Shown: one piece after another, positions 1 to 8,890 of the stretch | Numbering within the stretch: the first letter of the stretch is position 1 | Layout: each line of letters opens with the position of its first letter | Source: Clostridium manihotivorum | GTDB taxonomy: Bacteria; Bacillota; Clostridia; Clostridiales; Clostridiaceae | Assembly (NCBI RefSeq): GCF_004015185.1 | Contig: NZ_CP025746.1 | Coordinates: 4,419,776-4,483,775 of the forward strand | Reading direction: 5' to 3' | Length of the DNA: 64,000 nucleotides | The notes under the pieces: model-generated | Database searches by the model: none | Seen by the model: only the letters and a program-made list of their open reading frames with translations | Told to the model about the DNA's origin: nothing | Translations under genes and position numbers: made by a program

Positions 1-1406
1 TAATCATATAGGTTAAAGATCTGTTCTGCATCCTCTTCATATTGATTCCCTACGTTAACTAACATTTCGTAATCAGGAGTAATCTTATCATTTATAAATT
101 TTAATATATCCTCAGTATTTAACGATAAATTATCAAAGGCTTCTCTAACATCTGTAATGGTCTTATGTATCGTAGATACACTTTCTGAAGACTGCTCAGC
201 AAGTTTTCTTACTTCATCTGCTACCACAGCAAACCCCCTACCAGCTTCTCCTGCTCTCGCTGCTTCGATAGCTGCATTTAGTGCCAAAAGATTAGTCTGA
301 CTAGCTATAGAAGATATGGTGTCAGCCATTAGTACTATTTCCTCTAGTACCTTAACATTTTCCATGGCCTTCACTATCTGATTACTCTTTTCCTTATACA
401 ATACTTCAAGTTCTTTTTTAGATTCAGTTGCAAGCGACTTTACCTTTAATGCTCTTTCTCTTATTTCTGTTGCAGATTCGCTTCCACTCTTAACCTTTTC
501 ATATATTTCATAGGAAGTTGATTCCACCTCCTCAGTATAACTATTTGCCTCTTCTGTTGCTGCACTGTTTTCTTCAATCACCTCAGATATCTGCTTAACA
601 GAACTGTTTATTACCTTTAAATCCTCAGCAACTTTTCCCACAGAATAAGCAAGTTCCGAGCTACCACTATTTAATTCAGAAGAATTGCTTATGATTTCTT
701 CTACCAAAACTCTTGTATTATTCGCTGAATTTTTTAAGGAATTAGATAAATCTCCAATTTCGTCTTTTCTATTTACTTCTCTTCCAAAAGAAACATCTAA
801 ATTGCCTCTGCCAATTTCGTCTGACAATGAAACTAGTTTTTTAAGTGGTTTAGATATAAACTTTCTAGTGACAATTGAAATAACTATGTATCCAAAAAGA
901 TTAAAGCCAATGCCAATAAGTACAAGATTCAAAAGCATTGAATGAATATTTTCAAGTTCATCATCCAATGAAAATTGAATTCCCGCAACGTATTTAACTT
1001 TTCCATCTATATGTACTGGTGTAGTAACATCAATCACTCCATCTTCTACTATTGTTACAGTCCTATCCTCTTTTGCGGCTTTTATATCTTCTGGATCTGC
1101 CTTTTTTCCTATCTTTCCTTTATCAATTGCGGCCACGTCAGTAGAATCTCCATCTATGTCATAAATATCAAAGTCCTTTATGTCATTGTCTGATTTTTTT
1201 ATATTATCCAATGTTCTTTGAATATTTTCTGTAGGCTCATCTTTATATAACGAGGCCTCTATAGCCTGTATTACAGCCAAACTCTTACTCTCTTCTTGCT
1301 TAATCATCGTAGTTTTGTTTGTAATGTAAACAAAACTTAAACAAGAAAATAAGATTACTATCAGCAAGCTGTTAAAAATTAAAGAAATTTTCTTTGGTAA
1401 ACTCAT
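1..1406 (-). CDS. Methyl-accepting chemotaxis protein, C-terminus beyond window edge
   Basis: Membrane chemoreceptor that passes ligand signals to CheA/CheW. About 468 codons are visible and no stop is reached before base 1. Translation shows a first membrane segment near residues 8-30, a small extracellular sensor of about 120 residues, a second membrane segment near 155-178, then a HAMP linker and the cytoplasmic signalling helices. The hairpin-tip signature TNLLALNAAIEAARAGE lies near residues 370-387 and is followed by GRGFAVVADEVRKLAEQS. The ATG at 1406 has an AGGGGAGA ribosome binding site. It is transcribed divergently from the TetR gene. The ligand cannot be inferred. Confidence 0.93.
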   Translation of the reverse strand, partial: MSLPKKISLIFNSLLIVILFSCLSFVYITNKTTMIKQEESKSLAVIQAIEASLYKDEPTENIQRTLDNIKKSDNDIKDFDIYDIDGDSTDVAAIDKGKIGKKADPEDIKAAKEDRTVTIVEDGVIDVTTPVHIDGKVKYVAGIQFSLDDELENIHSMLLNLVLIGIGFNLFGYIVISIVTRKFISKPLKKLVSLSDEIGRGNLDVSFGREVNRKDEIGDLSNSLKNSANNTRVLVEEIISNSSELNSGSSELAYSVGKVAEDLKVINSSVKQISEVIEENSAATEEANSYTEEVESTSYEIYEKVKSGSESATEIRERALKVKSLATESKKELEVLYKEKSNQIVKAMENVKVLEEIVLMADTISSIASQTNLLALNAAIEAARAGEAGRGFAVVADEVRKLAEQSSESVSTIHKTITDVREAFDNLSLNTEDILKFINDKITPDYEMLVNVGNQYEEDAEQIFNLYD

Positions 1407-1744
1407 TAATATCTCCCCTTTGTTATAAAAATATCATTATAAAGTCGTTTACTATAAAAAATAAAATTTGGTATAATAAATACAATGTCTATAATTATAC
1501 AATACTGATTATGATTAACAATGAACACTTACCTAACTTTTGTTAATCTTTAATATAATTTGTTGAATTTTAGTATAAATTTTATCATTAAGACTACAAT
1601 TCGTTTTAAAGAGATGTTTTACTTACATTTAACTTCAAAATTTTATCTCCAGGAATAAGTTATATTAATAAAAAATCGTTATACTTTTAACATAATTACA
1701 TATTTTGATCAAATATTTATTATTAACTAATGAGGTAATTGACT
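1407..1744. other. Divergent intergenic region
   Basis: AT-rich region between the divergent chemoreceptor and TetR genes. It must hold both promoters, and a TetR operator is plausible, but I see no convincing palindrome, riboswitch or RNA gene in it. Confidence 0.4.
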
Positions 1745-2320
1745 ATGAGTAGAATCACTATTGAAGAAAGCAATACTACTAAAAGAAAAATAAGACAAGC
1801 ATTTATTGAAATTTATAAAACAAAACCACTTGATTTAATAAGTGTAAAAGAAATAACTTCCTCGGCAAACTTAAACAGAGGAACCTTTTATATTTATTAT
1901 GAGAATATTTACTCAATGCTTGATGAAATTGAATATGAGATAATTTCCCACTTAACTGGAATGACAAATAAATTACCAGAACAAACTTTAACTATAACTC
2001 CTGAAGAACTATCAATCCTAATCCGACCTATTTTTGAGTACATTGAAAATAATTATACCTATTTCCTTGCTTTACTTGGAGAATTTAGTCGTCCAACTTT
2101 TAAAGACGAGCTTAGCAACCTTATGAAAGCTAACCTTACCAGAAGATTTATACTGAAAAATAATAACTTAGGAGAGTTGCAACAGTACGTTATAGAATAT
2201 TTTATTTCTGGACAGATTGGCATAATTCAATATTGGATAAAGTCTGGTATAAAAATTTCTTCAGAACAACTTATAAAACTTATCACAAAAATAATATGTT
2301 TTGGAATAGTAGATTTATAA
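1745..2320 (+). CDS. TetR/AcrR-family transcriptional regulator
   Basis: Predicted one-component repressor of 191 residues. The N-terminal helix-turn-helix is visible around residues 15-60 (KEITSSANLNRGTFYIYYEN), with the TFYxYF-like turn typical of TetR proteins. The C-terminal half is the variable ligand and dimerisation part. An in-frame TTG lies at 1739 but is only a few bases from the GAGGT ribosome binding site, so the ATG at 1745 (spacing about 8) is chosen. It stands alone on the plus strand, so its target is not evident; self-regulation or control of the divergent chemoreceptor is possible. Confidence 0.85.
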   Translation: MSRITIEESNTTKRKIRQAFIEIYKTKPLDLISVKEITSSANLNRGTFYIYYENIYSMLDEIEYEIISHLTGMTNKLPEQTLTITPEELSILIRPIFEYIENNYTYFLALLGEFSRPTFKDELSNLMKANLTRRFILKNNNLGELQQYVIEYFISGQIGIIQYWIKSGIKISSEQLIKLITKIICFGIVDL

Positions 2321-2414
2321 TTATAATCAAACCTTAACTTTTATTATAATTGGTCACCTGATTTCAAAAGGAGCTTTAACAAGGCTAATTCTCATAATCT
2401 AGTTTAAAGAAAAA

Positions 2415-2455
2415 ATAACCAATTACATTACCTCTTCAATAATGTAATCGGTTAT
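2415..2455 (-). terminator. Rho-independent terminator of spoIVA
   Basis: A 16-bp stem (2415-2430 with 2440-2455) around a 9-base loop. The single non-Watson-Crick pair is A/C on the plus strand but G-U on the minus strand, where the stem is followed by a T tract. This favours minus-strand use just past the spoIVA stop; it may also stop the TetR transcript. Confidence 0.85.
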
Positions 2456-2464
2456 AATTTTCAA

Positions 2465-3943
2465 CTATAGAATAATGCAGATAAGACCGCCATTTCCTTC
2501 ATTTATTATCTTCTGAAGGGTCTTTTGAATCTTAACCTGAACATCTTCTGGCATCTTGTAAAGCTTGTTCTGTAGACCTTCTTTCACAAGAACTTCAAGA
2601 GACTTACCAAACATGTTACTCTGCCATAGCTTTGTTGGATCACTTTCAAACTGTTCCAGTAGAGACTTGAACAACTCTTCTGTTTCTTTTTCTGTTCCCA
2701 TTATAGGAGAAATCTCTGTTTCAATATCTGCTTTTATAAAGTGAAGGCTTGGAGCACTAGCCTTAAGCTTAACAACGTACTTACCACCTTGCTTTACAAA
2801 CTCTGGATCTTCAAACTTCATCTCTGATAATTGAGGAGCAACAAGTCCATAACCAGTTTCTTTTACTTCTTTCAAAGCATCTGAAACTTTATCATATTCT
2901 ACCTTAGCTTCATTAAGGTCTTTCATTAAAGTCATAAGTTCACTTTCTGATGCTATATCATGTCCGCATAGTTCACTAAGTATCTTATAGAAAATACCAT
3001 GCTTTGGATTAAGCTTTATCCTTGCTGTTCCATCGCCTAGGTTCATTTCGTCAATATCAGTTACTCCCATGAAATCCTCGTCCCTATATCCATCCAAGCA
3101 AGTCTTTATGTCTCTAACTTTAAATATGTTTTTACACATATCCTTAACTATGTTTAAGAAATTCTCTTTCAACCAGTGAGCTGGATCTAACTTTTCTATC
3201 CATTCTGGCATATCTATGTTTATTTCTTTCACTGGGAATTCCTTAAGTACTTTTTTGAATAAATTGGTTATGTCCTCTTCCTTCATGGATAATACATCCA
3301 TAATCTGAACTGGTACACTATACTTTGCTTCAAGTTGAAGCTTAAGCTCCTTAGTCTCTGGGGCATTTACCTTAGTTGTATTAAGTACAATTATAAAAGG
3401 CTTATCTATTGTTTTTAATTCTTGAATTACTCTTTCCTCAGCTTCAACATAGTCATCCCTAGGTATTCCTGTTATACTTCCATCAGTAGTTATAACAAGC
3501 CCTATTGTGGAATGATCTGTTATTACCTTCCTTGTTCCTATCTCTGCCGCATCTTCGAAAGGAATCTCGTAATCAAACCATGGAGTAGTAACCATCTTAG
3601 GTTGCTCACCTTCCATGTAGCCCAAAGCTCCCTTTACGATGTATCCTACGCAATCAACCATTCTTACCTTAAACTTTAAGCCTTCATCCAATGATATTTC
3701 TATAGCTTCATTTGGTATGAATTTAGGTTCAGTGGTATGAATACTCTTTCCAGAACCTGACTGTGGCAGTTCATCCTTTGCCCTTTCTTTTTTATATGAA
3801 TTTTCTATCTTTGGTATTACCATAAGATCCATGAATCTTTTAATGAAAGTAGACTTACCAGTTCTTACAGGCCCAACAACACCAACGTAAATGTCTCCTT
3901 GGGTTCTTTCAGCTATATCCTTATATATATTAAAGCTGTCCAA
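2465..3943 (-). CDS. spoIVA: Stage IV sporulation protein A (spore coat morphogenetic ATPase)
   Basis: SpoIVA polymerises on the forespore surface in the mother cell, using ATP, and anchors the spore coat. The protein from the chosen start is 492 residues, the Bacillus subtilis length. The Walker A loop GPVRTGKST lies at residues 24-32, with the conserved DELPQS and TTEPKFIP motifs after it. The C-terminus GGLICIIL matches what I recall for the family. The longest frame begins at 3973, but the start is taken as TTG at 3943, because AGGAGGG stands 8 bases before it and the family N-terminus (xxFxIYKDIAERTxGDIY) begins there. In related clostridia it neighbours gpsA; here about 10.6 kb separates them. 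Expression by sigma-E is expected from the family but no clear promoter was found. Confidence 0.97.
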   Translation of the reverse strand: MDSFNIYKDIAERTQGDIYVGVVGPVRTGKSTFIKRFMDLMVIPKIENSYKKERAKDELPQSGSGKSIHTTEPKFIPNEAIEISLDEGLKFKVRMVDCVGYIVKGALGYMEGEQPKMVTTPWFDYEIPFEDAAEIGTRKVITDHSTIGLVITTDGSITGIPRDDYVEAEERVIQELKTIDKPFIIVLNTTKVNAPETKELKLQLEAKYSVPVQIMDVLSMKEEDITNLFKKVLKEFPVKEINIDMPEWIEKLDPAHWLKENFLNIVKDMCKNIFKVRDIKTCLDGYRDEDFMGVTDIDEMNLGDGTARIKLNPKHGIFYKILSELCGHDIASESELMTLMKDLNEAKVEYDKVSDALKEVKETGYGLVAPQLSEMKFEDPEFVKQGGKYVVKLKASAPSLHFIKADIETEISPIMGTEKETEELFKSLLEQFESDPTKLWQSNMFGKSLEVLVKEGLQNKLYKMPEDVQVKIQKTLQKIINEGNGGLICIIL

Positions 3944-4565
3944 GATATACCCTCCTATATATATTATTAACACTACATATATATTGAAAAAATACTTAAA
4001 ATATACATGGTTTCTTTGTAGTTCATAATATTTATCTTCTTACTTTCATTATGAAGTTAATATAAAGCCATCTATCTTAAATAAATTCTAGTGTCTTATT
4101 AATATTAATATGTGACTTCAATAAATATGCCTATAAATCTACTTTAATTATTTTTTCTTTGATAACTTTCTAGGTATATTTTCAAACCTCCATTCACGCC
4201 CACTCCTCGCCGGATAACTTTATAAATATTTAGAAGTAAAATCCAATTATTTGTGGACAAAATAATAATTTGTCCATAAAATAATATATGTGATTGTGTT
4301 TTTATAAAAACATATTGTTATTGCAGATATTCCAGTTCTATAATCTAAAAATATCAGAAATCATTTTAACTATTAATACTATCTTTCCTGATCTTTGGAT
4401 TGGCATATATAGGTTTCCATTACGAAAACTTAATTTATGCATGTTCGGTAATCTCGGCTTCTGGGGATTATCAGGCATGTATAAATTAATAGTTGAGGTT
4501 GGTTCCTTATACCTATATAACTATCAATTAAATTAACTTATTAACAATATTAAGGAGCAGTATTT
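3944..4565. other. Long intergenic region with a small inverted repeat
   Basis: Divergent region between spoIVA and a GNAT gene. It holds a perfect 8-bp inverted repeat (4254-4261 and 4269-4276, TGGACAAA/TTTGTCCA) that could be an operator, and a short GC-richer patch near 4190-4213. The 80-codon frame at 4294-4536 has no ribosome binding site and is not called. A weak sigma-E-like pair upstream of spoIVA is too loose to annotate. Confidence 0.4.
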
Positions 4566-5432
4566 ATGATTAAAAATTATTTAGAACTTAGCGAACGAGA
4601 GATAAAAAGAGTTTATGAATATCAAAACAAGGATAAGATTAAATATTCAACTATAGAAGAAATGGATAAAGCCTTCAAATCTGACCTTTTCAACTTTGGA
4701 GAAGGGATACTTTTTAACTTTAAAAACAATGATATTTGTAGTAGCTTAAATGTATTATTAAAGGAATGTCCTATAAAATTTATAGCTTACGGCTTTGAAT
4801 TATCAGTTTCCAATCATATTGAAGATAAAACCTCAGCAATCAAGGAAATTGTGGAAGCAGCAAAAACTTTAGCAAAGCTTCACAAGGCTAAAGAATTCTA
4901 CCTAGGTATAGCAGACTCTGAAATAGTAAATCTACTAAATTCACTAAATTATTTTGAAGATTATTATGCAATAAAAATGGTTTTAGAAGACATATCAATT
5001 CTTTATCCAACACTAAATTTAATCCCTCTCTGTGAAGAAAATAAAGAAGTATTTTTAGATATTGATAATGAGGCCTTCAGTGAGGCGCCTAATGGGAAAA
5101 CCACATATATCGAAGAAGTTGATGAATATATAAGAAATGCTGACGATAATAATTGTTACTTCATAGCCGAAGTAGACGGACAAGCTGCTGGATTCCTTTT
5201 GTTTGAAGTCAAAGATGGGAAGGCACTCTTTGACCTAGGATTAAAAAAAAGCTACCGAGGAAAGGGCTATGGAAAAATGCTTTTAGAAACTGCTATAGAT
5301 TTTTTAAACAAGAAAAATGCAGATGAAATAGGATTAATAGTTATTACTAAAAATACCTTGGCCTACAACATGTACATTAAAAGAGGGTTTAAAGAACAGA
5401 AGTCTTTGAGCAGTTGGTTTCCTATATTTTAA
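4566..5432 (+). CDS. GNAT-family N-acetyltransferase
   Basis: Predicted acetyl-CoA-dependent acetyltransferase of 288 residues. The acetyl-CoA-binding motif A is clear in the C-terminal half (LKKSYRGKGYGKMLLETAI, near residues 225-243), followed by the AxxMYxKxGF element (AYNMYIKRGFKE). The N-terminal 150 residues lack a clear motif and may be a degenerate second GNAT fold, as in tandem GNAT proteins. The ATG at 4566 has AAGGAG upstream. The substrate is unknown. It converges with the zinc-ribbon gene across a shared terminator. Confidence 0.82.
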   Translation: MIKNYLELSEREIKRVYEYQNKDKIKYSTIEEMDKAFKSDLFNFGEGILFNFKNNDICSSLNVLLKECPIKFIAYGFELSVSNHIEDKTSAIKEIVEAAKTLAKLHKAKEFYLGIADSEIVNLLNSLNYFEDYYAIKMVLEDISILYPTLNLIPLCEENKEVFLDIDNEAFSEAPNGKTTYIEEVDEYIRNADDNNCYFIAEVDGQAAGFLLFEVKDGKALFDLGLKKSYRGKGYGKMLLETAIDFLNKKNADEIGLIVITKNTLAYNMYIKRGFKEQKSLSSWFPIF

Positions 5433-5603
5433 AGTAGTATAGTGAGAATTTTGCACTTTATATTAAAATCATACAAATTGCATTAGTATATTGAGATAAT
5501 TGTTAGCCATCTCATACTTTAGTGTACCTAAACAAAGAATTAATATGTCATCTACTGCATAAAACTTAACTTCATCAGTATTCTTAAACATATTGTAAAA
5601 TTA

Positions 5604-5630
5604 AAAGGCAACCCAACATAGGTTGCCTTT
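5604..5630. terminator. Bidirectional terminator between convergent genes
   Basis: Perfect 10-bp stem (5604-5613 with 5621-5630, AAAGGCAACC/GGTTGCCTTT) with a 7-base loop and T-rich sequence on both sides. It lies between the plus-strand acetyltransferase and the minus-strand zinc-ribbon gene. Confidence 0.85.
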
Positions 5631-5659
5631 ATTACATCATATAGTATTCTTTATGCCAC

Positions 5660-6067
5660 TCATTGTATTCTTTCTATGTATGTCATTACACCACACTTTG
5701 AAAAAACATACGCCATTTTTTCCATTTCTGCATGTGTCCCATTTAACTTGAGGTTATCAAAATTTTGTAGAATGTTCTTTATTTTATCCATCCCTAGATT
5801 TAACTCAGCTTTTAATGTTCTTATAATTAAAACTCTATTTTTATCTTGATTTCTTATTTCTAGCGACCAAACTCCATCTTGAGCCAATATAGCTCTCTTT
5901 ATTTTTTGTTCAGGTTCATCATTCATCCAATCAATTTCAGTTAAATTTCCACATTTACCACAAAAGTAGCTTGCATGTGTATCAACTCTCCCTTTCCAAA
6001 AAGTTTGAGCAACACTCATATTTACTTGATTTCCACAACTTGAACAAGTTTCTATAATATATGCCAA
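5660..6067 (-). CDS. Zinc-ribbon protein with L7/L12-like C-terminal domain
   Basis: Hypothetical protein of 135 residues. Two CxxC pairs (CSSCGN near residue 9 and CGKCGN near residue 36) look like a zinc ribbon. The C-terminal ~55 residues follow the hydrophobic pattern of the ribosomal L7/L12 C-terminal domain (IIRTLKAELNLGMDKIKNIL, then a helix and KCGVMTYIERIQ), a resemblance judged by eye only. The longest frame starts at a GTG inside the ribosome binding site; the TTG at 6067, preceded by GAAGGTGG at 6-base spacing, is preferred. Function is unknown; binding to a protein or nucleic acid partner is a guess. Confidence 0.65.
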   Translation of the reverse strand: MAYIIETCSSCGNQVNMSVAQTFWKGRVDTHASYFCGKCGNLTEIDWMNDEPEQKIKRAILAQDGVWSLEIRNQDKNRVLIIRTLKAELNLGMDKIKNILQNFDNLKLNGTHAEMEKMAYVFSKCGVMTYIERIQ

Positions 6068-6160
6068 AAAAACCACCTTCTACTATTATTAAACGGAAAG
6101 TTTTATGTCCATTATTGAGTTTATTTCACTATGAAAAAAGTCTATTAAAACTATCTCACA

Positions 6161-6937
6161 TCAAAACCTAAATAAAAGATCAGTCCTATCCCCTACTTTT
6201 GTAAAACCTATTCTTAAGTACATTTCTTTAGGAGTATCTTCCTCATCTGCAACTAAATATATTGTGTGACACTGTGCCTCTATTGCTACATTAATCAGAT
6301 ATTTAAGTATAGTTGTACCATACCCTTTACGCTGATATATCGGTATAACAGCAAAGTCTTCTATCTTTGCTACTCCATCATGAATAAACATATCACACTT
6401 TCCTACTATAGTACCATCATGATAACAGTTATATGAATTAACCCCTTCCGCTGAAACATATATCTTACCTCTTCTGTAATCTCTTCTTTCGCAGAAATCT
6501 CTTCCTAGTGCCTCCTCATCATGCTGTAAATCACAGAACAAATTATCTTCAACCAATGGTTGATTTATCACCTTTTTTATAATACAGTCCTTTCGATCTT
6601 TCAACGCTTCAAAAGAAGCTACGTCAAAAAGGTAATATCCATTTCTTGATATTGAAGGCTTAATTTCTAATAGATTTTCCATAGAACTATCAATTGTTAA
6701 ATCCATTATAAAGTTGCAATAGTTACATCTTTCTTCTTTTCTAAACAAAATCTCTTCATCTATAATCGGCTTGAGTTCGTAAGGAGTAATATCATTATTT
6801 AGGTAGGTGTAATTATGATAATACATGTCCTTTAAGTAATCATCTCTAAATCTAATTACGTTTTTCTTTTCATACATGGTACAAAAAACTTTTGTATACT
6901 CTAATTCACATTTTTTTATTTTATCATCCAATAACAT
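6161..6937 (-). CDS. GNAT-family acetyltransferase
   Basis: Predicted N-acetyltransferase of 258 residues. The C-terminal third holds the acetyl-CoA loop YQRKGYGTTILKYLI (near residues 200-214) and the MYLRIGFTKVG element near the end. The N-terminal half contains CxxC pairs around residues 75-78 and further cysteine/histidine residues that are unusual for a GNAT domain and may bind a metal or substrate. The ATG at 6937 follows GATGAGGATAG. It lies between the zinc-ribbon and YbaK-like genes in the same orientation, so the three may be co-transcribed, though gaps of 57-94 bases allow separate promoters. Confidence 0.8.
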   Translation of the reverse strand: MLLDDKIKKCELEYTKVFCTMYEKKNVIRFRDDYLKDMYYHNYTYLNNDITPYELKPIIDEEILFRKEERCNYCNFIMDLTIDSSMENLLEIKPSISRNGYYLFDVASFEALKDRKDCIIKKVINQPLVEDNLFCDLQHDEEALGRDFCERRDYRRGKIYVSAEGVNSYNCYHDGTIVGKCDMFIHDGVAKIEDFAVIPIYQRKGYGTTILKYLINVAIEAQCHTIYLVADEEDTPKEMYLRIGFTKVGDRTDLLFRF

Positions 6938-6994
6938 AATCTATCCTCATCTCTTAAACTGAATATTTATAACTAAAATAAGTAAAAACTCTTC

Positions 6995-7483
6995 TTATAT
7001 ATCAACAAAAGAATATTGATTCTTTTGCCATCTTATAAACTTTTCAAAGTCATCATAAGAAAGCTCTAAGGTTACATTGTTTACATTAGGATGAAAATTC
7101 ACTATCTCTGCGCTAGCTATGTCTCTATCCATCAAAACAATAACTTCTTTTTCTTTATCATTTATCAAACCAAAAGGACTTACAGAGCCTGGTGCTAACC
7201 CTAAATACCTAAATAACCTATACTCTGAAGCAAAAGATAAACTTGAACTACCAATTTGCTTTGCTAGCTCTTTCAAATCAAGCCTTTTGTTCTCATCTAA
7301 TATTATAAGATAATGAATGTCGCCTTTTCTATTTCTAAGGAATAAGTTCTTACACAGCATTCCTTTTAAGTCAATCTCCAATTTATCAGCATCTTCAATG
7401 GTATATACAGGAATATGTTCATGCTTATAATATTTAATTTCTAATAAATCCAGTGTTTCATACACTCTCTTCTCAGTATCCAT
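6995..7483 (-). CDS. YbaK/ProX-family aminoacyl-tRNA deacylase
   Basis: Trans-editing enzyme family that hydrolyses mischarged tRNA, typically Ala-tRNA(Pro) or Cys-tRNA(Pro). The protein is 162 residues. The family landmarks CKNLFLRNRKGDIHYLIIL and LGLAPGSVSPFGLIND (near residues 95-115) are present, the latter being the substrate-pocket loop. The longest frame starts at 7579, but GGAGG sits 7 bases before the ATG at 7483, so the upstream 32 codons are excluded. It most resembles the stand-alone ProX/PrdX type. Specificity is inferred from family only. Confidence 0.88.
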   Translation of the reverse strand: MDTEKRVYETLDLLEIKYYKHEHIPVYTIEDADKLEIDLKGMLCKNLFLRNRKGDIHYLIILDENKRLDLKELAKQIGSSSLSFASEYRLFRYLGLAPGSVSPFGLINDKEKEVIVLMDRDIASAEIVNFHPNVNNVTLELSYDDFEKFIRWQKNQYSFVDI

Positions 7484-7908
7484 ATTCAATCCTCCAATAA
7501 GTACATTATAGTAAACTTTCACAAATTTGTATATTAATAAACTTTTAGTAATTATACAACATCTTCTTACTAGTAGCATTGTTATATACTTGTGTATAAT
7601 TTCTCCATGTACATGTTAATTTATCCCATAAAAGTGATATAATTATTAAATACACTAAGACTCCAATATCCTAATAGATTTTCAGTATCATAGTTTCTTA
7701 TTTAATTATAAATATGTGCAGCTTCTATCCAAAGTCTACTTTTAGATCTTCTCACTCTCTGAGAGAATAACCTAAAAATGTAAGTTATGTTTAAGAATAT
7801 TATTAAAATTAAGTGGTTATTAAAGCAACGGATGAATGGCCTCTTAATTTCAATACATCACTTTAACAAAGATAAAATATAAATTTAAAAATAAAATGGA
7901 GGAGTAAT
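7484..7908. other. Divergent intergenic region
   Basis: AT-rich region between the YbaK-like and QueG-like genes. A short palindrome (CTCTCTGAGAGAATA, near 7756-7770) is present, but I see no RNA gene, repeat or clear promoter. Confidence 0.4.
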
Positions 7909-8808
7909 ATGAAAGATAATTTAGAACGAATAGCCATAGAAAATGGAGACAGCTTAAAAATCATTCCATCAATTCACCTAGAAGATTTAGAGAACATCTT
8001 CAATGATTTTAAAGCTAATGAGGATCTCAATGATTTTCAGAAGTGGATAGTAAATGAATTATATCAACTAGACATACCAAAACAACCTTTTCAGGTTAAT
8101 TCTATAATTCTTGTTGCCATACAGCATCCTTTCTATGCAAAGGTTAAATTCACTAAAGAAGGAGTGGAGAAAACTTTTTTAAGTTTAGTAGTCTCTGATT
8201 TTAATACAACAGAAGCTTACATTAAGAGATATACTGAAGAAAATAACTGTTCTATAGTTGAGGCAAAAAATCTCCCTCTTAAAAGATTAGCTGTTCACAG
8301 CGGTCTAGCCTGTTATGGCAGAAACAATATAACCTATATAAATGGTTTAGGCAGCAATTTTTCATATAAGGCATATTTCACAGATCTACTATGTGAAGAA
8401 GATACTTGGGGAGAGCTGCAAAACGCCAAAGCCTGCACCAATTGTTCTTTATGCATTAATAACTGTCCTACTGGCGCTATAAGGAAAGATAGATTTTTAA
8501 TAGACAATACAAAATGCTTATCCTTCATAAATGAAGTCCCTGGTGAATTCCCAGCTTGGATACCAGTACAATCCCACCACACTCTATACGACTGTCTAAA
8601 ATGTCAGATCATATGTCCTATGAATCACACTCAAAAAGACAATATAATTGAAAATATATCTTTTACAGAAGAAGAAACTAACCTTTTATTAGAGGGACAT
8701 CCTTTAAATAATTTATCATCAGAATTAAAACACAAAGTAAACCTACTTGGAATAAACCAATGGTACTCAGCTATTCCAAGAAATTTAAAGACCTTGCTTG
8801 AGTTATGA
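7909..8808 (+). CDS. QueG-like double-cluster 4Fe-4S protein
   Basis: Iron-sulfur protein of 299 residues related to epoxyqueuosine reductase. Two ferredoxin-type cysteine sets are visible: ACTNCSLCINNCPTGAI near residues 174-190, and CLSF followed by CLKCQIICP near 228-238. The upstream region GLACYGRNNITYINGLGSN resembles the QueG stretch before the clusters. It is shorter than canonical QueG (about 380 residues) and lacks the C-terminal HEAT-type extension, so it may be a paralogue rather than the queuosine enzyme. The ATG at 7909 follows TGGAGGAG. No other queuosine genes are nearby. Confidence 0.78.
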   Translation: MKDNLERIAIENGDSLKIIPSIHLEDLENIFNDFKANEDLNDFQKWIVNELYQLDIPKQPFQVNSIILVAIQHPFYAKVKFTKEGVEKTFLSLVVSDFNTTEAYIKRYTEENNCSIVEAKNLPLKRLAVHSGLACYGRNNITYINGLGSNFSYKAYFTDLLCEEDTWGELQNAKACTNCSLCINNCPTGAIRKDRFLIDNTKCLSFINEVPGEFPAWIPVQSHHTLYDCLKCQIICPMNHTQKDNIIENISFTEEETNLLLEGHPLNNLSSELKHKVNLLGINQWYSAIPRNLKTLLEL

Positions 8809-8890
8809 TCTTCTGCAATATGCTCACTAATAAATCACCTATTCATTCTACAAAAATCTAAACTCTTTCTATACCTATATTGAAACTAGT

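Noticed and set aside
685..1193. Plus-strand frames opposite the first chemoreceptor
   Set aside because: They are antisense shadows of a clear minus-strand MCP gene that has strong domain motifs.
3944..4030. Sigma-E-type promoter upstream of spoIVA
   Set aside because: A GTATATT and a CAATATAT are at plausible spacing on the minus strand, but the -10 match is too weak in such AT-rich DNA to claim.
4294..4536. 80-codon plus-strand frame upstream of the GNAT gene
   Set aside because: No ribosome binding site, unusual amino acid composition (rich in Ile, Leu, Tyr, Phe as expected of AT-rich noise), no recognisable motif.
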